From Candidatus Saccharimonadota bacterium (GTDB lineage: Bacteria; Patescibacteriota; Saccharimonadia; Saccharimonadales; Saccharimonadaceae): 6,098 bases of DNA. A model generated the notes under the pieces. It worked only from the letters and a program-made list of their open reading frames with translations. It had not been told where the DNA came from and made no database searches. Positions 1 to 4,210 of the stretch are shown here, one piece after another (within the stretch, counting starts at the first letter, position 1; each line of letters begins with the position of its first letter). Made by a program: the position numbers and the translations under genes. Location of the stretch: the NCBI GenBank assembly GCA_018064165.1, contig JAGOZV010000038.1, positions 1-6,098 on the forward strand, given 5' to 3'.

Positions 1-920
1 GGGAAGGAAACATGCAAATAACTTGCTAGCCTTTTTTTATCATCTCCAGAAAAAATTGCTTCGCTAAATTCTTCTTGCAATTTACTTTGCATAAAATTGC
101 GTAGTTTTTCTAATCGTCTTACTTCGCTTTTTCTCTTTTCATCTGCAATTTCTAAAGCTCTTGCAAAACCAATTACCCCTGCCACATTTTCTGTCCCACT
201 ACGAAGACCTTTTTCCTGACCACCACCAACAATTTGTGGTTTTAAAATTAATCCACTTTTTACCCAAAGTAGCCCAACCTGTTTCGGCCCATACATTTTG
301 CCGGCGTTTAATGTCATTAAGTCTACGTTTAGTCGGCTAACCGACATATCTAGCTGAGATGCACTTTGTGAAGCATCTGTATGAAAGTAGATTGGTCTAT
401 TAACTTGACGATTCAAACGATCTGTTCTAATTTCAGATATTAATTCTGCAATTTTTTTAATTGGCTGAAGCGTGCCAAGTTCGTTATTTGCCATAGCCAC
501 GCTTACTAAAGTAGTTTTGTCGGTTATGGCATTTTTAAGCGCCTCTATTTCTATGATTCCTTTTTTATTAACAGGAACAATGGTATTTTCATACATTTTT
601 GCAGTTTCTAGTACTGCGTGGTGTTCTATAGAAGGTACTACCACGTGGCCTTCGCCATTAAACATTGCAAAATTAAAAAAAGCTAGGTTTATAGATTCAG
701 TAGCGCCAGCTGTTATGGTAATTTCGCCAATTTTTGCGCCCAACATAATTGCTATTTTCTTTTTTGCTAATGAATAATCTTGCTTCACTTGGACAGCTGG
801 CGCGTACAACGCAGACGGATTGTAAAAGAATTCAGAAAAATAAGGTTCCATTGAACGAATCACCTGTTTATGCATAGGTGTTGCTGCCGCATGATCCAAA
901 TATATAAATTCCTCACTCAC
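1..920 (-). CDS. nifS: Cysteine desulfurase (NifS/IscS type, class V aminotransferase fold), 3' end cut by window edge
   Basis: PLP enzyme that takes sulfur from L-cysteine, giving alanine and an enzyme persulfide for Fe-S cluster assembly and tRNA thiolation. The first 306 residues are visible. They begin with the typical YLDHAAATP (7-15) and contain NPSA (34-37), AGATESIN (71-78), the PLP-stacking His of SIEHHAV (H100), MANNELG (143-149), HTDASQ with the pyridine-binding Asp (D182), the Schiff-base lysine K208 in NAGKMYGPK, and GGGQEKGLRSGTENV (about 233-247). The frame is open to base 1; the catalytic-cysteine loop should lie about 25 residues further on and is not visible. The start is GTG at 920, chosen because the protein opens directly on the conserved N-terminus and no ATG precedes it; there is no Shine-Dalgarno sequence. 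It is the last visible gene of the metG operon, 26 nt after its neighbour. Odd: the usual S-x-H-K before the lysine reads N-A-G-K. NifS and IscS subtypes cannot be separated without the missing C-terminus. Confidence 0.93.
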   Translation of the reverse strand, partial: MSEEFIYLDHAAATPMHKQVIRSMEPYFSEFFYNPSALYAPAVQVKQDYSLAKKKIAIMLGAKIGEITITAGATESINLAFFNFAMFNGEGHVVVPSIEHHAVLETAKMYENTIVPVNKKGIIEIEALKNAITDKTTLVSVAMANNELGTLQPIKKIAELISEIRTDRLNRQVNRPIYFHTDASQSASQLDMSVSRLNVDLMTLNAGKMYGPKQVGLLWVKSGLILKPQIVGGGQEKGLRSGTENVAGVIGFARALEIADEKRKSEVRRLEKLRNFMQSKLQEEFSEAIFSGDDKKRLASYLHVSF

Positions 921-927
921 TATATCT

Positions 928-936
928 ATTATACCA
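928..936 (-). promoter_or_regulatory. Extended -10 promoter element for the cysteine desulfurase gene
   Basis: The minus strand reads TGGTATAAT here, a consensus -10 hexamer with the TGn extension, inside the 26-nt gap between the stop at 947 and the GTG at 920. Seven bases separate the hexamer from the start codon, so the expected start of transcription (about 921) falls on or next to the GTG. There is no convincing -35 box at 16-18 nt; TTGGCC, 19 nt upstream and inside the preceding gene, is weak. The inference is an internal promoter giving a leaderless or nearly leaderless transcript, consistent with the absence of a ribosome binding site. Confidence 0.5.
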
Positions 937-946
937 TTAGAGGTTA

Positions 947-1474
947 CTAAGCGGCCAAAACGAATTCGCTATAAATTTCTTCGTCTATTTTTTGTTTATA
1001 TAGTTTCGTAGATAACGATAAATTCTGTATTTCTTCAGAAGTAAGTAATTCTTCATGACGGCCATTATTTATAACTTTTACAGCTCCGTGTTCTGCCACG
1101 TAAAAACGAGTTGTTTGTTCATTTGTTTTATCGCTTATATACAGATACCAATTGTTATTGTTATAAAAAAAACTTTTCTGAGGAATGTTCGGCCATGCTT
1201 TATTAAATAATGCTCCACCAATTTCGGCTTCAAGGTTAATTAGATCTGCTGTATTTTTTGGTGGTTTATGTTGTTCCATAAAGGTCGGTTCTTTAAATAT
1301 ATTAAAAATATCAAGAATGCTGTTTTTCTTATTTACTGGGTTAACGAAGTAATTAATTCTAGCTTGATCTACTTCTTGCTGAATTTTCAAAATATCTTTA
1401 AAAACTTGGTTCGGCGCCATTTCGGCAATCGCCCCATTTTTTTCTGGCATTTTAAATATATTATTGTCTCGCAT
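947..1474 (-). CDS. Uncharacterised protein, 175 residues, in metG-tatD operon
   Basis: I do not recognise a named family. The protein is soluble, with no signal peptide, no membrane segment and no cysteine. Residues 20-45 look helical and charged. Residues 78-91 (INLEAEIGGALF) open a denser C-terminal half with aromatic patches (FFYNNNNWYLYI, 102-113), TTRFYV (121-126), a turn at HGAVKVINNG (129-138), and a final helical stretch (about 145-171) ending near EEIYSEF. From memory this half resembles small uncharacterised proteins of Saccharibacteria with an LEAxIGGxLF...TTRY...G.LK.. pattern, which I cannot verify here. The start is ATG 1474, with a short GAGG 4 nt upstream (1479-1482). It lies 33 nt after tatD and 26 nt before the desulfurase gene on the same strand, so it is probably co-transcribed. 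It is likely a real gene because it fills the gap exactly and has coherent protein character. Confidence 0.8.
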   Translation of the reverse strand: MRDNNIFKMPEKNGAIAEMAPNQVFKDILKIQQEVDQARINYFVNPVNKKNSILDIFNIFKEPTFMEQHKPPKNTADLINLEAEIGGALFNKAWPNIPQKSFFYNNNNWYLYISDKTNEQTTRFYVAEHGAVKVINNGRHEELLTSEEIQNLSLSTKLYKQKIDEEIYSEFVLAA

Positions 1475-1507
1475 ATAACCTCATCTTAGTCACTCTCAAA
1501 ATTTAAT

Positions 1508-2293
1508 TTAAACATTAAACAACATTTTGAAGTTCTGGCTCGTTATTTCTGCAATTTCGTCTAGGGAAACTCCCCTAGCGTTTGCATGATATTCAGCAAT
1601 TTGCTTAATTCGAGCCGGCTCATTTATTTTACCACGAAATGGTGCTGGAGTCAAGAAAGGAGCATCCGTTTCAAATAAAATTGAGCCCATGGGCAACGAG
1701 GTGTATAAATCGCGTTGCCAGTTAATTTTCGTGAAAGTGCTTATGCCGTTTAACCCTATGTAATAGCCACGTGCTAAAGCTTCTTCGGCATTTTTAGGAG
1801 AGTCTGTAAACGAATGAATATCGGCATTTTTAACCTTAAAATTATTTAAAACTGCCCAAAAATCATCAAAGGCGTCCCGCACATGAAATTCAATCGATAA
1901 ATTGCGTCGTAATGCGAAATCTATTTGCCACTCTAAAGCTTCAATTTGCTGTTTTTTTGACTGCTCGGCGTAATGATAATCTAGGCCAATTTCTCCAACA
2001 CCAATAATTCTTTTTCGTAAAGATATTGGTGTATTTTCGTAAATGCTTTCTAAATCTTGATAGTCCAAATTCGCGTTAGATGGATGCACCCCTATAACGG
2101 CATATGCTTCTGATTTTGTGCCAGTTATATTTGAGTACTTTTCAGCAAACTCTATTCCCCTACGCGAACTTTCTAGGTCTGTACCAACAACGACCGCCCT
2201 ACTTACGCCACTATTCAGTGCGTTTTCCATAACTATATTGCTATCAATTGGATAATCTTCATCTTGAATATGACAATGAGTATCTATTAACAT
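1508..2293 (-). CDS. tatD: TatD family metal-dependent hydrolase (deoxyribonuclease)
   Basis: A TIM-barrel metallo-hydrolase of the amidohydrolase superfamily. TatD/YcfH proteins are Mg-dependent DNases acting in the cytoplasm, linked to DNA repair and turnover. The full metal set is visible in 261 residues, a normal length: DTHCH (H6, H8), GVHP (H70), GEIGLDY (E101), EFHVRDA (H137), DIHSF (H160) and ETDAPFLTP (D210). Then comes the family signature PFRGKINEPARI (218-229) and a helical end with EIAEITSQNF. The ATG start is fixed by the TAATG overlap with the end of metG: the last A of the metG stop is the first base of this start, and there is no Shine-Dalgarno sequence, which suggests translational coupling. 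A metG-tatD pairing is also known elsewhere, for example metS followed by a tatD homologue in Bacillus subtilis. The family and metal site are certain; the exact substrate is inferred. Confidence 0.95.
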   Translation of the reverse strand: MLIDTHCHIQDEDYPIDSNIVMENALNSGVSRAVVVGTDLESSRRGIEFAEKYSNITGTKSEAYAVIGVHPSNANLDYQDLESIYENTPISLRKRIIGVGEIGLDYHYAEQSKKQQIEALEWQIDFALRRNLSIEFHVRDAFDDFWAVLNNFKVKNADIHSFTDSPKNAEEALARGYYIGLNGISTFTKINWQRDLYTSLPMGSILFETDAPFLTPAPFRGKINEPARIKQIAEYHANARGVSLDEIAEITSQNFKMLFNV

Positions 2294-3846
2294 TATTTTT
2301 TTATTTCTTTAGAACGAGGGTCGGCAGTATGCAGGTATATTTTTGGAAAAAGTGGCTCGCCGTCAAACTGAACCACTCCAGTCTCAAAAATTGCATTAAT
2401 TTTACGAGCTGTGGTTGGCATAAATGGCATTAATAAATCTCCTACTTGCAATAGTGCACCCGCAATGTAAGATAAAACATCTGCTAAATGCTCTTTTGCT
2501 TCACTATCGGTTTCAACTTTTTTAGCTATCTCCCATGGCTTGATATTATCTATATACTGATTAAGCGCCCTAACCTTGCCCCATACCGAGGCTAATGCTT
2601 CGTCAAACTGATAGTTTTTCATTGCATCGTGATATTCTTTCATGTCGTGTTCATTTTGCGTAACATCGCCAATAACCCCAGCCTGATAGCGTGTAATCAT
2701 TCCCGTTACTCTTTGCACTAAATTGCCCAAGTCATTACTTAATTCGGTATTATAGGCTGTTTCAAATCTTTCCCATGTGAAATCCCCATCGGTTAAAGTA
2801 GGAACATGCCTAGAGAAATAGTATCTGAAAGCATCGGCTCCATAATTATCTACGACCTCGTAAGGGTCTACTACATTACCGATAGTTTTACTCATTTTGC
2901 GCCCGTTAGAGCTAATGTGGCCATGAGCTAAAATTACTTTTGGCAAAGGCAAGCCCAGCCCCAGTAACATTGCTGGCCAAATAATTGCGTGAAATCGTAA
3001 AATATCCTTCCCCACTACTTGCAAATCTGCGGGCCAATATTCGCGCCAGGTTTCATCTTGAGGATAACCCAAGACAGACAAGTAATTCGACAAAGCATCG
3101 AACCATACATACATAACGTGATTTGGATCGTCTGGAACCGAAACCCCCCAGCTTAAACTTTTTCTTGGACGCGAAATGCTTACATCTTCCAATCCTTCGT
3201 CAATTAAATTCAAAATTTCTTGCTTGCGAAATTTAGGCACGATTTTAATTTTATCTGTTTCTATAGCTTCGCGAATTTTACTGGAAAACGCAGACACTTT
3301 GAAAAAATAGTTTTCTTCACTAAGCCTTTCGTAAGGAATTCCATGATCTGGTGATATACCATTATTTTCTGTAGCAACTTTATCTGAAACGAATGATTCT
3401 TCCCCTACGGAGTACCAGCCTTCATAAGATGCTTTATAAATATAAGGCTTTAGACGCTTCCAAATATATTGCACTGAAGCTTTATGGCTGGTGTCGGTTG
3501 TTCGGATAAAATCTGTGTAATCTGTGCCTGTTTTACTAGCTAATTCTTTAAAGTTGACGTGCGTTTGATCAGTGAATTCTTGAGGTGACATATTTGCAGC
3601 TTTTGCACTAGTGGCAATTTTTGTACCGTGCTCGTCTACACCTATTTGAAATCGCACTGGATGCCCATTTTGCATTTGATACCTTGCCCACACATCTGCC
3701 AATAGGTAATCCATTGCATTTCCAATATGAGGCTTTCCATTAACATAAGAAATTGCTGTTGTTACATACATTTTACTTTTAGCGGGAGCTGCTTCTTGTT
3801 TTTGAGGCAGAGCAGCGACAGCTTGTTGATCAGTTTTTTGTTCCAC
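2293..3846 (-). CDS. metG: Methionyl-tRNA synthetase (zinc-less type, no C-terminal tRNA-binding domain)
   Basis: Charges tRNA-Met with methionine using ATP. It is a class I synthetase of 517 residues. The Rossmann catalytic domain starts at about 26 (YVTTAISYVNGKP), followed by the HIGH-equivalent PHIGN (39-43), GVDEHG (69-74), WGV (233-235), YVWFDAL (246-252), VGKDILRFHAIIWPA (278-292) and the KMSKS-equivalent RKMSKTIGN (316-324). The helical anticodon-binding domain follows, with LSNDLGNLVQR (369-379) and KPWEIA (436-441), whose Trp normally stacks on the anticodon. The protein has no cysteine at all, so the knuckle insertion (about 145-170) cannot bind zinc as in Cys4 enzymes. It ends without the EMAPII-like domain. 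A 25-residue Gln/Ala/Lys-rich leader precedes the core. The GTG at 3846 is preferred over the ATG at codon 26 because AGGAGA lies 8 nt upstream of it and a -10 box fits. It heads the operon. Odd: HIGN replaces HIGH. Confidence 0.97.
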   Translation of the reverse strand: MEQKTDQQAVAALPQKQEAAPAKSKMYVTTAISYVNGKPHIGNAMDYLLADVWARYQMQNGHPVRFQIGVDEHGTKIATSAKAANMSPQEFTDQTHVNFKELASKTGTDYTDFIRTTDTSHKASVQYIWKRLKPYIYKASYEGWYSVGEESFVSDKVATENNGISPDHGIPYERLSEENYFFKVSAFSSKIREAIETDKIKIVPKFRKQEILNLIDEGLEDVSISRPRKSLSWGVSVPDDPNHVMYVWFDALSNYLSVLGYPQDETWREYWPADLQVVGKDILRFHAIIWPAMLLGLGLPLPKVILAHGHISSNGRKMSKTIGNVVDPYEVVDNYGADAFRYYFSRHVPTLTDGDFTWERFETAYNTELSNDLGNLVQRVTGMITRYQAGVIGDVTQNEHDMKEYHDAMKNYQFDEALASVWGKVRALNQYIDNIKPWEIAKKVETDSEAKEHLADVLSYIAGALLQVGDLLMPFMPTTARKINAIFETGVVQFDGEPLFPKIYLHTADPRSKEIKK

Positions 3847-3854
3847 TTAAACAA

Positions 3855-3860
3855 TCTCCT
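3855..3860 (-). promoter_or_regulatory. Ribosome binding site of metG
   Basis: AGGAGA on the minus strand, 8 nt before the GTG at 3846. It is the strongest Shine-Dalgarno match among the genes whose starts are visible here, and it decides for the GTG start over the internal ATG at codon 26, which has no such sequence before it. Confidence 0.75.
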
Positions 3861-3870
3861 TTTTTTATTC

Positions 3871-3879
3871 ATTATAACA
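3871..3879 (-). promoter_or_regulatory. Extended -10 promoter element of the metG operon
   Basis: The minus strand reads TGTTATAAT, a consensus -10 with the TGn extension. Transcription should start near 3864, leaving an 18-nt leader that contains the AGGAGA ribosome binding site. No clear -35 hexamer is seen 16-18 nt upstream, which is tolerable for extended -10 promoters. It would drive metG, tatD, the 175-residue protein and probably the desulfurase gene. Confidence 0.65.
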
Positions 3880-3950
3880 GATAAATGACTCCGCCTAAAC
3901 ATGACCTCGTAAAAAATTTTATAGTACTAGCTTAAAATTCATAAATAATG

Positions 3951-3956
3951 TATAAT
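3951..3956 (+). promoter_or_regulatory. Possible -10 box for the tRNA-Pro gene
   Basis: TATAAT ending 21 nt before the mature tRNA 5' end, which would put the start near 3963 and give a leader of about 15 nt for RNase P to remove. The surrounding TATAATTATA (3951-3960) is a perfect palindrome, so the box also reads on the other strand. There is no good -35 element, and the region is very AT-rich, so a chance match is possible. Confidence 0.45.
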
Positions 3957-3977
3957 TATATCCTGTAAGCACACTAT

Positions 3978-4054
3978 CGGGGTGTGGCGCAGTTGGCTAG
4001 CGCGCGCGGTTTGGGACCGTGAGGTCGAAGGTTCGAGTCCTTTCACCCCGACCA
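3978..4054 (+). tRNA. tRNA-Pro (anticodon UGG), CCA encoded
   Basis: A 77-nt cloverleaf folds by eye. The acceptor stem CGGGGTG pairs with CACCCCG (7 bp), starting with the C1-G72 pair typical of bacterial proline tRNAs. The D arm is GCGC/GCGC around a loop containing GG. The anticodon stem CGCGG/CCGTG (one G-U) encloses the loop TTTGGGA, giving anticodon TGG with G37, as usual for tRNA-Pro. The T arm is GAAGG/CCTTT with loop TTCGAGT. Discriminator A and CCA are encoded at 4051-4054. The UGG anticodon can read most or all proline codons. It is transcribed away from metG and towards the membrane-protein gene, which runs the opposite way. Confidence 0.97.
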
Positions 4055-4070
4055 AAAAGTATAAATTAAT

Positions 4071-4104
4071 AAATAAAGGAATGCTGAATGCGATTCCTTT
4101 ATTT
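4071..4104. terminator. Bidirectional intrinsic terminator between tRNA-Pro and the membrane-protein gene
   Basis: A perfect 12-bp inverted repeat: AAATAAAGGAAT at 4071-4082 pairs with ATTCCTTTATTT at 4093-4104, around a 10-nt loop that may close two more GC pairs. T-rich sequence follows on the plus strand (4102-4110), and on the minus strand the stem is followed by a T-rich tract reaching TTTTT at 4059-4055. It can therefore stop the tRNA transcript and the convergent message arriving from 4211. The stem is AT-rich and its U-tracts are interrupted, so strength is uncertain. The bases from 4105 to 4210 hold nothing else I can support. Confidence 0.65.
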
Positions 4105-4210
4105 TATTATCATTACACAAATAAACGTCGCTTCACACTGAGTTGAGATTAAACATCTTATAGATTATGGAATTTTTACTGAAATACAGTATTAAGCTAG
4201 ATGATTGATA

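Noticed and set aside
472..777. Plus-strand open frame of 101 codons
   Set aside because: It is antisense to the conserved core of the cysteine desulfurase, whose motifs lie in the opposite frame; its hydrophobic translation is a by-product of the reverse complement.
1461..1484. Seven-codon leader frame overlapping the start of the 175-residue protein
   Set aside because: It has no ribosome binding site of its own and no regulatory codon pattern; its ATG overlaps the GAGG of the next gene, so it is probably chance.
3762..3902. Minus-strand 46-codon frame beginning with ATG at 3902
   Set aside because: It starts upstream of the predicted metG transcript start, has no ribosome binding site, and overlaps the metG beginning in another frame; its lysine-rich translation reflects A-rich DNA.
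4179..4191. Small inverted repeat ACTG-N5-CAGT downstream of the membrane-protein gene
   Set aside because: A 4-bp stem without a T-run on either strand is too weak for a terminator; the hairpin at 4071-4104 is far better.
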